Source: Candidatus Altimarinota bacterium (lineage in GTDB: Bacteria; Patescibacteriota; Gracilibacteria; BD1-5; UBA6164). From it: DNA of 43,451 nucleotides. The translations under genes and the position numbers were made by a program. Below are positions 21,466-31,657 of this stretch, in pieces (position 1 is the stretch's first letter; each line of letters opens with the position of its first letter). The stretch covers positions 1 to 43,451 of the forward strand of contig JACFNZ010000008.1 of NCBI GenBank assembly GCA_019454605.1, written 5' to 3'. The notes beneath the pieces were generated by a model. The model ran no database searches, was not told the origin of the DNA, and saw nothing but the letters and a program-made list of their open reading frames with translations.

Positions 21466-22173
21466 ATGGTAGATATAGTAATTGATTTTTTAAAAAATAT
21501 TCCAATTCCAGATTATGTTTTAATTACTATATCTGTTGTGTTTTTTTTAGTATTTATTTTTAGTTGAATAGAAAAAATTTATAAAGCTTATTTATGAATT
21601 ATTTTATGACTTGTAGTTTGGACTTTTATAAATTTATCAATTACATCTTTAAATTCAAATGATATATGATTTAAAACTTTAAAAAATTTTGTTTTTAATC
21701 ATAAAGATTTTTTATGATTTTATAGTATATTTTTTATACCATTATTTGCTATTTTAATACCATTAAATGAAGATATAGAATTTAGAGTTTCAAAAAATAA
21801 AGTATTAAATTATTTAACAATTATTTCATTTTGATTATTTTATTTTAGTTTTTTGATATCTATTTTTTTATCTATTATAAATAATAAATTTTTGTTTCAA
21901 ATAGACAATTGAATTATTTGAGAGATAAAAGAAAGCTATGTATTAAAAAGTATATACAACTACTTTTCTCCTTCATTTATATTTTCATTTTTATTAAAAT
22001 ATGATTATTTAGTAAATTTAATAATTATATTATTTATTTTTTATAAAATGACTATTGGATGAGTAGTTGATTATATATTTAACAAATTATTTAAACGACT
22101 TTCTAAAATATTTGAAGAGCAAAAAAAAGAAGAACCTAAAAAAGAAGAGAAAAAAGACGAACATCATCATTAA
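21466..22173 (+). CDS. polytopic membrane protein with charged tail
   Basis: A 235-residue protein with about five or six hydrophobic helices (for example near residues 17-34, 40-58, 84-100, 118-140 and 182-198). A highly charged Lys/Glu C-terminus ends in three consecutive histidines. The helix order and the IPDYVLITISVVFF start do not match a family that I can name; it looks like a CvpA- or colicin-V-like small membrane protein in topology only. It lies between ftsK and dprA with short gaps and is probably part of their transcription unit. Confidence 0.6.
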
Positions 22174-22233
22174 TTTTTTTGATTTTTAAATATAAATGTA
22201 TATAATAGGTATATTAATTTTTAATTATTTTAA

Positions 22234-23301
22234 ATGAATTATCTAGTTTATCTTCATAGTTTGTGATTTAGTCATAAGCAATTACATAAAATTTTTAAAG
22301 ACAATAGAGATTATAAGTATTTTTTTGAAAGCTTATCTTTTGAATTATTAAGTAGTTTTAGTTTTAAAGAAAGTTTTATCTTAAAAGTTTTGGAAAATAA
22401 AAAAGTATTAAATACAAAAAAAATAGATGAAATTATAAAAAAATTAGATATTAAAATAATTACATTTTATGATGAAAGTTATATAAATGATTTAAAAAAT
22501 ATTTCAAATCCACCATTTTTAATTTATTTAAGATGAGAAATAAATAAAAATGATAATTTTTTTTCAGTAGTTTGATCAAGAAAAATTAGCCAATATACAA
22601 AAAAAACTGCAAATATCATTATTCCAAAATTAACTAAATATTTTACAATAGTTTCAGGGTGAGCTTGATGATGTGATACAATAGCACATAAAATTGCTTT
22701 AGAAAACAACTTTAAAACTATAGTAGTATTTTGAACTTGAATAGATATCACATATCCATCGTCAAATAAAAAATTATTTGATGATATATTAAAAAGTTGA
22801 TGATGACTTATTTCTATTTTTCCACTTGAAACAAAAGGTAGTATTTATACATTTCCAATTAGAAATGAAATAGTTGCTTGAATTTGAAAATGACTTTTAG
22901 TTTTAGAAGCTTGAGAAAAATCATGAACTTTAATAACAGCAAAACTAGCACTAGATCAATGAAAAGATGTTTTTGCAATTCCTTGAGATATCTTATCATC
23001 TAATTATATTTGATCTAATAATTTAATTAAAAATTCAGAAGCAAAACTTATTTCATCTTCAGATGATATTTTAAATGATTATTGATATAATATTTGAGAG
23101 ACAATAAAAAAAGAAATTTCTTTTTGAAATATGATTCAAAAAGAGATTTATGAATTATTAAAATATAACTTATCTTTAAGTGTAGATGATTTTTTGCAAA
23201 AAACAAACTTTAGTTATTGAGAATTAGGATTAAATTTATCGCTTATGGAAATAAATCAAATCATTAAAAAAAATCTATTTTGAAAGTATGAATTAGTTTA
23301 A
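22234..23301 (+). CDS. dprA: DNA-processing protein DprA
   Basis: A 355-residue DprA/Smf protein, which binds incoming single-stranded DNA during natural transformation and loads RecA on it. The Rossmann-like core is clear: FFSVVGSRKISQYTKK, IVSGGAGGCDTIAHKIAL, TIVVFGTGIDITYPSSN, GGGLISIFPLETK, FPIRNEIVAGIGKGLLVLEAGEKSGTLITAKLAL and FAIPGDI. A weaker helical N-terminal domain and a C-terminal winged helix (about residues 295-350) flank it. The convergent secreted-protein gene overlaps its last 9 bases. With the pilin-like gene nearby it suggests that this cell can take up DNA, which is known for this group only by inference. Confidence 0.95.
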
Positions 23302-24273
23302 ATTTTTTAATAAATTGTTTAAATCAAGCTCATTGTTTAAAAAATCAAGATCTTTAGTTTTTTCATTTTCTAAATTTTTATCATCAATGATCTCAGTTTT
23401 TTCATTTATAGTTGAGTTATTATTAAATAAATTATTTATATCATTAGAGTTGTTTAAATTATTTGATTCAATATTTGAAAATATATTATTTGTATTATTG
23501 TCTGATTCAATATTTGAAAATATATTATTTGTATTATTGTCTGATTCAATATTTGAAAATATACTACCTGTATTATTATTTGATTCAATATTTACATTAG
23601 AATTATTATTAAATAAATTTATAAATGAATTATTTGAAGGATTATTGCTTAAAAAATCACTTGAATTAGAGGTTTCTTTATTTTCTTTATTTACCTTTTT
23701 TTTAGGTTTAAACCTTGAAACTACTTTTTTATTATTAGTGATATTTGCTATATAATTTGAAATATTACTTGTATATTTACCATCAAAATAAATATTTATA
23801 TCTTTATTTTCTATATATCAAATTTTATTTTTATTAATTCAGTCAATTATTTTAACTTGTAAGAAGTTATCATTTATGATATTTGTATGAGTTATATAAA
23901 AATTTGTGTTATTTTTTAAAATTCAGATTTTTTTAGAATTTTTATTTGCTTGAGTGTATAAAATTATATTTTTTGTAGAATTTCATTTATTTTCAATTAA
24001 TTTTTGAGAAAAATCACTATAATTATCTAAATTACTTGAAAGTATATATCAATATATTCAACTTGTTAACTTTACTTTATTATAATCTCACTCTATTCAT
24101 AAACTAGTTAAAATATATCATTTTTGGAGATTATAAATAATATTAGCACTATTGTTATTTGTTGTTATGATAGGAGAATAAATATATTTTACAACCATTA
24201 ATTCTTCATTTATAGCAAATGTTTGAGTTGAAAAAGAAAATAATATAAATAAGATTAATAAGAATTTTTTCAT
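23293..24273 (-). CDS. secreted SH3-like protein with tandem Asn-rich repeats
   Basis: A 326-residue protein with a signal peptide (MKKFLLILFILFSFSTQTFA-I). Residues about 25-165 contain two stretches like bacterial SH3 (SH3_3) domains: YNLQKGYILTSLGIEGDY...KLTSGIYGYI, and KIGILKNNTNFYITH...KVKIID..KIGYIE. Such domains usually bind peptidoglycan or other wall ligands. A basic patch (KPKKKVNKENK) follows. The C-terminal third is Asn/Ser-rich and low in complexity, with a 13-residue unit (NIESDNNTNNIFS) repeated three times plus a partial copy. The stop overlaps the dprA 3' end by 9 bases. Most likely it is a cell-surface protein. Confidence 0.75.
23465..23596. repeat. 39-bp tandem repeat inside the SH3-like gene
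   Basis: Units begin at 23465, 23504 and 23543, with a partial fourth at 23582. The period is exactly 39 bp (13 codons), so copy number can change without a frameshift. The first two units are nearly identical in DNA, which points to recent duplication. Confidence 0.9.
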
Positions 24274-24284
24274 AAAGTTTAAAT

Positions 24285-24314
24285 TTATAATTATAATTTA
24301 GTTATAATTATAAT
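24285..24314. promoter_or_regulatory. paired TTATAATTATAA palindromes upstream of the SH3-like gene
   Basis: The 12-bp palindrome TTATAATTATAA occurs at 24285-24296 and again at 24302-24313, 17 bp apart, 12-40 bases before the ATG at 24273. It contains TATAAT-like sequence, so it may be a promoter, or a tandem operator near it. Chance is possible in DNA this AT-rich. Confidence 0.4.
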
Positions 24315-24346
24315 ACTATATATATTTATAAAAATCAAATTTTAAA

Positions 24347-24793
24347 CTATTTTAAAATCATATAATTATCTAAACTTCAACTATTAAACATATATCAGTT
24401 TAGTGAATTATAAATATTTAATTTTAATTCCATTTCATCACTTTCTTTTTTTGTAACTTCTCAAAATAAATAATATTCATTGTTATTTAATAAAACAGGA
24501 GTAAAGTCAAAATTAGAATTATAATTTCAAATTAAACAAGACATATTGTCATTTCAAAAATTAATTGAAAAACTACTTCAAGAATTATAACTTCAACTTA
24601 AAGATGACTTTAAAGAAGTTATACATTCTTTAAAGTTAGGATATAAATCATTAAATGTTTTATAATTATCATTACTCGATATTAAATTTACATTATTTCA
24701 AATAAGTTTATAAACTCAAAAAACTCAAATAGTAAGTATGATAGTTGAGATAATTATTTCAATTAATGAAAATGCTTTTTTAGTTTTTTTCAT
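24347..24793 (-). CDS. type IV pilin-like protein
   Basis: A 148-residue prepilin. The N-terminus is basic (MKKTKK) and is followed by AFSLIEIIISTIILTIGVFGVYKL, matching the class III/IV prepilin signal: cleavage before a hydrophobic residue, Glu at position 5 of the mature protein, then one long helix. The rest is a small Ser/Asn/Gly-rich globular domain with two cysteines (FKECITS and MSCLIGN) that could form a disulfide. Type IV pili in candidate phyla are thought to serve attachment and DNA uptake. It follows the methyltransferase gene by 6 bases. Other pilus genes are not in the window. It may be a minor pilin rather than the major subunit. Confidence 0.8.
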
Positions 24794-24799
24794 AAAAAT

Positions 24800-26224
24800 T
24801 TATTTTCAAAGTAAAACTATAGTTTCTATATGATGAGTATGAGGAAACATATCAACAGGAGTTATTTTTTTTATTTTATACTCACTTTCTTTTAATATAT
24901 AAGCTAAATCTCTTGATAGTGTTGCAGGATTGCAACTTACATAAATTATATATCTTGAATCAAATTTTAAAATATCTCTTAAAGCATCGGGATGAATTCA
25001 AGTTCTAGGTGGATCAATAATTAATAAATCACAATTTTGATTATTTTCTAAATAACTTTTTAAAAAATCCTCAACTTTTTTATTTACAAAAGAAATATTT
25101 GTTAAATTATTTTTTAAAGCATTTAATTCTCAGTCTTTTGATGCACTTTCAATAAGTTCAACAGAAATTACTTCTTTAACATGTTTTGCAAAAACCATTC
25201 AAATAGTTCAAGTTCATCAATATAAATCTAAAACTTTATTAAAATCTTTTAATTCATCTCAAACTTGATTTAAAACTTCTTTATATAAAACTTCTGCTTG
25301 AAAAGAATTTGTTTGAAAAAAACTTTTTGGTGAGATATTGAAAGTTAAGTCAAGTAGTTTTTCTTCTATAAAATTTTTTCAATAAATAAGCTCTAGTTCT
25401 CAAATAGCAATATCTGCTTTGTTGTCATTTAAACTTAAGTAAATAGAAGTTATTTGAGGATATTTTTTAACTAAATTATTTAAAAAGTCATATATAAAAT
25501 CTAAATTTTTTACTCATTCATATTTATGATTTACTGAAAAAATGATCATAATTTGTTTTGTAAAAAATCATTCTCTTAAAACAATATGTCTAAAAAATCA
25601 TTTTTGATCAAATTGGTCATAAACAGGGTATCAAGAAGCTTTAGCAAATTCTTTTATTTCTTTATATATATCATTTGCAAGTTTTGAAATAAGTATAGTT
25701 CAGTCAAAATCTTCTATTTTACTAAATTCTCATTGCTTATGAAATCATAGATTAAAATGTTCTTCTTTATTTTGATTTTTTGATATAAATTTTCAAAAAG
25801 AAAACTCTATTTTATTTCTATAATTATCAATTAATCAAGAGGGAACTATAGGGGAAATTTCTAAATTGTTTTGTAGTTTTGATATATGAAATAATGATTC
25901 TTTTATTTGATTTTCTTTTATTTTTAATTGTTCTTCATAAGGTATATTTATCCAAGGAATTCAAGCTTGCATTCAATAAATATTGTTTTTGTTTTCTTTT
26001 TCAATAGGGGATTTTTTAACTACATCTAAAAGTTGAGCTTCTATAAAATCACTTCTTGATTTTAAAACTCTTAAATTAACTACTGATTGAGGTATTACTC
26101 ATCAAGTAATAAATATAGCTTTTCAGTCTATATCTTTATTATCTGACTTTAATCTAGCAAATCATTTTCATCAAAAAACAAGTTTTTCTACTAGTATATT
26201 TTCAAGTATTGTATTTTTTTTCAT
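24800..26224 (-). CDS. rlmD: TrmA/RlmD-family RNA m5U methyltransferase
   Basis: A 474-residue SAM-dependent methyltransferase that makes 5-methyluridine in rRNA or tRNA. An N-terminal TRAM-like region (KGFARLKSD, PQSVVNLRVLKS) precedes the catalytic domain. The catalytic blocks are FFQTNSFQAE, VLDLYGGTGTIGMVFA (SAM binding), LLIIDPPRTGIHPDAL, IIYVSCNPATLSRDLAYIL (catalytic Cys) and a C-terminal PVDMFPHTHHIETIVLL. The four-cysteine iron-sulfur motif normally found just before PYEEQL is absent: the sequence there reads MQAGIPWINIPYEEQ. The specific target (23S U1939, U747 or tRNA U54) cannot be told from sequence, so the symbol is provisional. It is upstream of the pilin gene in the same unit. 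Confidence 0.85.
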
Positions 26225-26302
26225 AGCTTATTAATATTTTATATTTATATATATAAAAATATATTAATTTTAAATTATAAAAAATCAAAAAGATTTTAAA
26301 AT

Positions 26303-26330
26303 TTGAAAAAAAATAAATTATTTATATACT
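26303..26330 (+). promoter_or_regulatory. promoter of the TPR protein gene
   Basis: TTGAAA (26303-26308), a 16-base spacer and TATACT (26325-26330), ending 28 bases before the ATG at 26359. The boxes are identical to those of the dnaN promoter. Confidence 0.5.
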
Positions 26331-26358
26331 AGCTAAAAATTAACTAAAAAATATTTTT

Positions 26359-27174
26359 ATGCAATATAATTTGATATTATTCCAACTAGAATTAGTAGTA
26401 TTTTTAATTTCTTTATTATATATAATTTATTACTTTTTTTTCAAAACATTTTGATTTTTTTCAACTATAAAAAAAATTGTTTGAGTTTGAATTAAAAAAA
26501 ATGAAACTCCTATTTCTAAAATAGATATTTCAGAGGAAAAAATAGTTACAAACTTTACTTCAAAAGTAGTTGAAATTTCAATAGAAGATCAAAATAAAAT
26601 TATAGAATTACTTAAAAAAATTAAAGTAAATATATCAAAACTAGAGTATGATTTAGCTAAAAATCAAATAGTTGAATGACTTGCTTTAGATAAATTTAAT
26701 ATTGATTTAAATTTAGAACTTGCAATTATATATATTGAAGAAAAAGATTATGTAAAAGCAGAGTATATTTATAAAGATTTACTTTTAGTTCATAGTGATA
26801 ATTTTGATATATTAAAAAAACTAGGCTATACTTTAACGATGCAAGAAAAATATGACCTTGCTATTGAAATATATAAAAAAGCATATGATTTAAAAGAAGA
26901 TGATATTGAAACAATAAATATGTTAGCACAACTTTATTATTATAAATGATTGTATGTTGATTCAATTACATTTTTAAAAGTATTTTTAAAATACCAACCA
27001 AGAGATATAGAAAATCTAGTAATACTTGCTTGAGCTTATAAAAATATATGAAAAATACTTGATTCAGTAAATACTTATAATAGAGTTTTAGAGCTTGACC
27101 CATATAATGAAGAAGTTAAAAAAGAGATTAAAGAATTAGAAGCATTAGAGTATATTCCTAAAGAAAGTGTATAA
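26359..27174 (+). CDS. membrane-anchored TPR protein
   Basis: A 271-residue protein. One N-terminal membrane helix (about residues 8-30) is followed by an acidic/Lys-rich linker and then tetratricopeptide repeats from about residue 130 to the end. Repeat-like units include NLELAIIYIEEKDYVKAEYIYKDL, LKKLGYTLTMQEKYDLAIEIYKKAYDL and YNRVLELDPYNEEVKKEI; the last two carry the typical spacing of Trp/Leu, Gly/Ala, Tyr, Ala and Pro positions. TPR domains are protein-binding scaffolds. The gene stands alone between rlmD (divergent) and dnaB, with its own promoter and terminator. The partner is unknown. Confidence 0.75.
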
Positions 27175-27197
27175 TTTTTAAAACTTTAAACTTATTA

Positions 27198-27235
27198 ACA
27201 ATTTTTAAACTTATAATTTAAAAATTGTTTTTATT
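27198..27235 (+). terminator. terminator of the TPR gene
   Basis: A perfect 12-bp stem (27198-27209 with 27217-27228), a 7-base loop and a following T-rich run, 24 bases after the TPR stop and ahead of dnaB. Confidence 0.7.
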
Positions 27236-27290
27236 TTATAAAAAAATAAGTATAAATTATATAAGAAATTAATTTGATGATTAAATAAAT

Positions 27291-28625
27291 ATGTTAAAAA
27301 TTCCACCACATAGTATAGAAGCTGAAATGTCTGTTTTATGAAGTTTACTTATAGATAAAGAATGATTTTTAGTTATTTCTGATTTATTAAAAGTTGATGA
27401 TTTTTATGATGATAGAAATAAAAAAATTTATGAAATTATGCTAGAACTTTATACAAAAAATAAACCAATTGATATTATAACAGTAAAAGAAAGATTAGAT
27501 GATAAAAAGTTACTTGATGAGATTTGATGATTAAATTATATCATACAATTAACAGAAATAGTTCCAACAAGTGCTAATATTTTTGAGTATGCAACTATTG
27601 TAAAAAATAAAGCAGTAAACAGAAAATTATTAAAAGCTTGAAATGATATAATTTCTTATTGATATAATGAAGAAGAAAACATAAATATTTTGCTTGAAAA
27701 ATCAGAAAAATCAATTTTTGAAGTGACTCAAGTATTTATAAAAAATAAACTTGTTCATATTTGAGATATACTTGAATCGAGATTTGAAGAATTTGCTGAA
27801 ATTCATGAAAATCCAGATTCAGTAAAAGATCATAGACTTTATACTTGATTTAAATCACTTGATAATACTTTAGGATGACTAAAATGATGAGATATGGTTA
27901 TTTTAGCTGCTCGTCCTTCGATGTGAAAAACAGCTTTTTCTTTAAATTTAGCTCAAAATATAGGTTTTAAATGAAAAAATGTAGCTATTTTTTCTCTTGA
28001 AATGAGTAAAGAACAACTAACGGATCGTATGATAGCTTCAAGTATTTGAATAAATTCATGGAAACTTGCAAAATGAGAGTTAGAAGATGACGAATTTGCA
28101 AAACTTTGAGAAGCAATGGAAAAACTCTCAAATGCTAATATTTATATTGATGATAGTGCTTGATGAAATTTGCTTGATTTAAAATCAAAATCAAGAAGAT
28201 TAAAAATGGAAGCATGACTTGATTTAATAGTAATTGATTATCTGCAGTTAATGACAAATTGAAATTCTTTAAATAGAGTTCAAGAAATTTCTGAAATATC
28301 AAGATGAATAAAATCACTTGCAAGAGAATTAAATGTGCCAATAATTGCATTATCACAATTATCAAGAGCTGTTGAGTCAAGAACTGATAAAAAACCTATT
28401 TTGTCAGATTTGAGAGAATCATGATCTATTGAACAAGATGCTGATATAGTTATGATGTTATATAGGGAAGAGTATTATGATGAATTTACTGATAGAAAAT
28501 GAGTTACTGATGTAGCAATTAGAAAAAATAGAAATTGACCAGTTTGAACTATTGAATTAATGTTTGATAGAACAAACCAAAGATTTTTAGAGATTGAGAG
28601 TAATTTAAAAGATAATGATTATTAA
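27291..28625 (+). CDS. dnaB: replicative DNA helicase DnaB
   Basis: A 444-residue hexameric helicase that unwinds DNA ahead of the replication fork. The N-terminal domain begins [17 protein letters not shown]. The RecA-like motor has Walker A in ARPSMGKTAF (Lys213), the H1a region [10 protein letters not shown], Walker B in [10 protein letters not shown], the motif [10 protein letters not shown], the arginine finger region SDLRESGSIEQDAD and the C-terminal IRKNRNGPVGTIELMFD. Length is normal and no intein interrupts it. The Walker A glycine is TGA, which makes this gene one of the best proofs of the recoding. A terminator follows at once. Confidence 0.97.
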
Positions 28626-28655
28626 AAAACACCTACTTAAAAGTAGGTGTTTTTT
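28624..28655. terminator. dnaB terminator, shared with the convergent small gene
   Basis: ACACCTACTT and AAGTAGGTGT (28629-28638 and 28641-28650) form the core, extended by A and T runs. It starts at the dnaB stop. The stop of the minus-strand 49-residue gene (28654) is at its other edge. Confidence 0.8.
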
Positions 28656-28803
28656 AAATTATAAGCAGGAGTTCTTCTTTTTCTTCTTTTGTAAAATATG
28701 CTATATATCTTAAAAAATTGTCTTTTTCATCATTTGATAGTATTGCAGAAAAAAGAATTTTTTCTTTTACTCAAGGCTCAATAATAACTTTATTTTTTCA
28801 CAT
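28654..28803 (-). CDS. 49-residue hypothetical protein
   Basis: A 49-residue, mostly helical and charged protein that begins MGKNKVIIEPGVKEKILFS and ends in a Glu-rich, Leu-rich tail. Codon 2 and another glycine are TGA. The minus strand shows a TATAAT (28855-28860) with a poor -35 (28879-28884) upstream. I recognise no family. Support is an open, normally composed frame between a promoter-like and a terminator-like sequence. Confidence 0.5.
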
Positions 28804-28902
28804 TTTTTATAATTAAATATTAATATGAAAAAATAATTAAAAAGTTGTAATACTATTATAATATACTTTTTTAAAAAAGTCTAATTTTTTTTGTAAATAA
28901 AA

Positions 28903-29433
28903 TTATTTTATATAATTACTGTTATTTGTTAAATTTAAATACCTTAATATATCAATAGCTTTTGAGTGGTTTGTAGCAGTGGTTCTAGTTTCAGAAGCTT
29001 CTTCTATAACAAATGTATAATATCATAAATCAAAACTTTCTAAAGCACTTGCAAAAACACAATCATTTGATTCATATCAACATAAATGCACTTCTAAAAT
29101 ATTATTTTCTTTTAGTATTTTATCTAAATTTAAATCTCATTTCCAAATACTTCTTGTTAATTTATTTATTTTTAAAAAAGCTTTATTTTTTAAATTTTCT
29201 TTTACTTCTAAAATAGTATCTGTTTCTTTGACATCTTCACACCATCATATTTGTTTATACCACAAACTATTTTTGTCATTATATTGCACAGAATAAACTA
29301 TTAAATCATAATTTCAATTATTTATTAAATTTAAAATATTTGGGATAACATATTTATTTCTATCTATTATAAAAGAATCTTGCACATCAACTATAAAAAG
29401 TGCTTTTTTTCTATTTGATTTTGGAATTAACAT
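28903..29433 (-). CDS. isochorismatase-fold cysteine hydrolase
   Basis: A 176-residue cysteine hydrolase of the isochorismatase/nicotinamidase superfamily. The catalytic Asp16 is in LFIVDVQDSF. The nucleophile Cys125 is in LCGYESNDCVFASAL, which fits the family block G-x-x-x-x-x-C-V. VIEEASETRTTATNHSKAIDIL corresponds to the usual D-A....S...H..AL region; the third catalytic residue, a Lys, is probably in the KNKAFLKINK stretch. Substrates in the family include isochorismate, nicotinamide and N-carbamoyl compounds, and none can be singled out. Because LigA next door uses NAD, a nicotinamidase is tempting, but metal-site histidines of that group are not evident. Confidence 0.75.
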
Positions 29434-29450
29434 AAATAGTAAATTAAAAA

Positions 29451-31493
29451 TTATAAAAACTCATCTAAAGTTAAAATTTTAACTCAAAGCTCTATTGCTT
29501 TTTGTAGCTTACTTCAAGCTTTTTCTCAAGCTAGTAATGCATCAGTATTTTTTGAAACTGATGAAACAAAAATTCAAGAATTTTCCTCAAGTATTTTTAT
29601 TAAATCATCTCTTGAATAATTATCAAAACTTCAAGTTATACAAATTTTTTTTCATTCAAATTTTTTTCATAAAACTTCTTTAAAAAAATTAATATTTATA
29701 TAATTTAATAAATTTTTTATTAAGATTTTATTTCTATCATCATTGAAATAATTATATATATTTTGTGCTGTTTGAGTTCAAATATCTTGTAAATTTTCAA
29801 GTTCTTCTAAAGTTTTATCAAAATTTAATAAATCATTTTTATCTTTAAAAATTTTTGCTAATTCTTTAGCACTTGTAGGTCAAATTAGAGGTATATTTAG
29901 AGATATTAAAAAATTAATTATGTCTTGATTTTTTGAATTTTCTATAGAAGATAATAAATTATTTATAGATTTTTCTTTATATCATTCTAAAGTTAGTAGA
30001 CTTTCTTTTTTATCTTTTAAATTATAAATATCATCTAAAGTTTTTATAAATCATAAATTATAAAATAATTCTACTTGTTTTTCTCAAAGTCAGTCAATAT
30101 TTAATCAATTTTTTCATATAGCAAAAATAAGTTTTTGTATAATTTGTTTGGGACAATCTATATTATCACAATAAATTCTTACTTTATCTAAATCTTTTTT
30201 TAATTTATTATTACATGAAGGACAATACTTTGGAATTTCTATTTTGATTTCTTTTCAAGTCCTTACACTATCAATAATTGAAATAATTTTTGGTATAACT
30301 TCTCAAGCTCTTTTTATAAAAACTTGGTCTCAAACTCTTATATCTAAATTTTCTATTTCATCATAATTATGCAAAGAAGCTCTTTTTATTATTGCTCCTG
30401 AAATATTGACAGGAGATAGATTTGCAACAGGTGTTATAGTTCAAGTTTTTCAAACTTGGTGTTCTACTGATAAAATAGTTGTAGAAACTATTTGTGCTGG
30501 AAATTTATAAGCAATTGCATATCTTGGATGATGAGCAGTAAATCATATATCTTCCCATAAGTCAATTTTATCAACTTTTAATACAAGTCAATCAATATCA
30601 AAATCAAGAGATTCTCTTAAATTTCAAAAATTATTTATATGATTTATTACATCATTAATATTTTTACATTTTTTAAAATAACTTGAAATTTCAAATCAAA
30701 GTTCTTTTAAATATAATATAGTTTCATGATAGCTTGGAGTTTTTCAACTAAAAATATTATTAAATTCTCTAAATCATCAAAAATCATAAGCAAAAAATTT
30801 TAAATTTCTTTCTTTTGTAATATTGAAGTCAATTACTCTTAAGCTTCAAGATGCTGCATTTCTTGGATTTGAAAAAACTTTTTCTTTTTTTTCAAGTGAT
30901 TTTTTATTTAATTCATTAAAAGATGATATTGGCATAATTATTTCTCATCTCACTTCAAAATCTCATAAAATATTTATTTTTTTTGGTATATTTTTAATTG
31001 TTTCTACATTTTTTGTTACATCTTCTCATTTTTGCCCATCTCATCTTGTAATTGCTTGGATAAATTGTCAATTTTTATAAATTAAAGAAATTCAAAGTCA
31101 GTCAAATTTAAACTCTAAATTATAAGGGATTTCTAAAATATTGCTTCAAAGATTTTTTAAAACTCTTTGATTAAAATCAAGTAAATCTTCTTCATTATAA
31201 GTATTATCTAAGCTAATCATAGGTCTTTTATGATTAACTTTTTTAAAAGTAGATGACAATATTTCACTTCAAACTTTTTGGCTTTGAGAGTATTTTATAT
31301 CAAATTTATTTTCTAAAAATTCAAGCTTTTTAAAAAGTAAATCATATTCATAATCAGAAATTATAGGATTTTCTTTATTATAATACAAATCACTATGATA
31401 ATTTATTAAATTTTGTAAAATTTCAATATCATCTATATCTAAAAACTCATCTTTTTTTTCTAAATATAGTTTTGATTTTTCTAAATAATTCAT
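29451..31493 (-). CDS. ligA: NAD-dependent DNA ligase
   Basis: A 680-residue LigA that seals nicks during replication and repair. The N-terminal Ia domain holds [22 protein letters not shown] (shown in pieces: YYNKENP, SDYEYD). The adenylation domain has catalytic Lys129 in EFKFDGLGIS, then GDGQKGEDVT, VRGEI, NPRNAASGSLR, DGLVLKV and YKFPAQ. The OB fold has [13 protein letters not shown] and IKRAGEVIP. A four-Cys zinc finger (CPSC...CDNIDC), a helix-hairpin-helix region and a C-terminal BRCT domain (GKKICITGSF...[12 protein letters not shown]) complete it. Domain order and length are standard. It ends 17 bases before the isochorismatase-fold gene and is probably co-transcribed with it. Confidence 0.97.
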
Positions 31494-31560
31494 TTAATTT
31501 TTTTATTTTAAATAAGTTAAACAAATTATAAGTAAAATTATTTTTTTGCAAAAAATTACT

Positions 31561-31587
31561 AAAAGTTTTTTAATTTAAAGAACTTTT
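31561..31587. repeat. inverted repeat upstream of the beta-CASP gene
   Basis: AAAAGTT (31561-31567) and AACTTTT (31581-31587) surround an AT-rich centre, 12 bases before the -35 box of the beta-CASP gene. This is the only other feature in the 164-base gap between ligA and that gene. It could be an operator. Confidence 0.3.
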
Positions 31588-31598
31588 AATAAATTTCT

Positions 31599-31626
31599 TT
31601 GACAAACTAAAAATATTATATATAAC
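31599..31626 (+). promoter_or_regulatory. promoter of the beta-CASP nuclease gene
   Basis: A consensus TTGACA (31599-31604), a 16-base spacer and TATAAC (31621-31626), ending 31 bases before the ATG at 31658. Confidence 0.55.
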
Positions 31627-31657
31627 TAAAAATAATACTTTTTAATTTTTGTTTTTT

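Noticed and set aside
23465-23596. CRISPR array
   Set aside because: The units are contiguous, without spacers, in frame with codons, and inside a gene.
23315-23755. A 146-residue open frame on the plus strand
   Set aside because: It is the antisense shadow of the Asn-rich repeat region of the secreted SH3-like gene; the minus strand has the signal peptide, domains and full-length frame.
28865-28880. ACTTTTTTAAAAAAGT palindrome as a terminator
   Set aside because: It has only A/T pairs, would be weak, and sits between the -35 and -10 of a possible promoter for the 49-residue gene.
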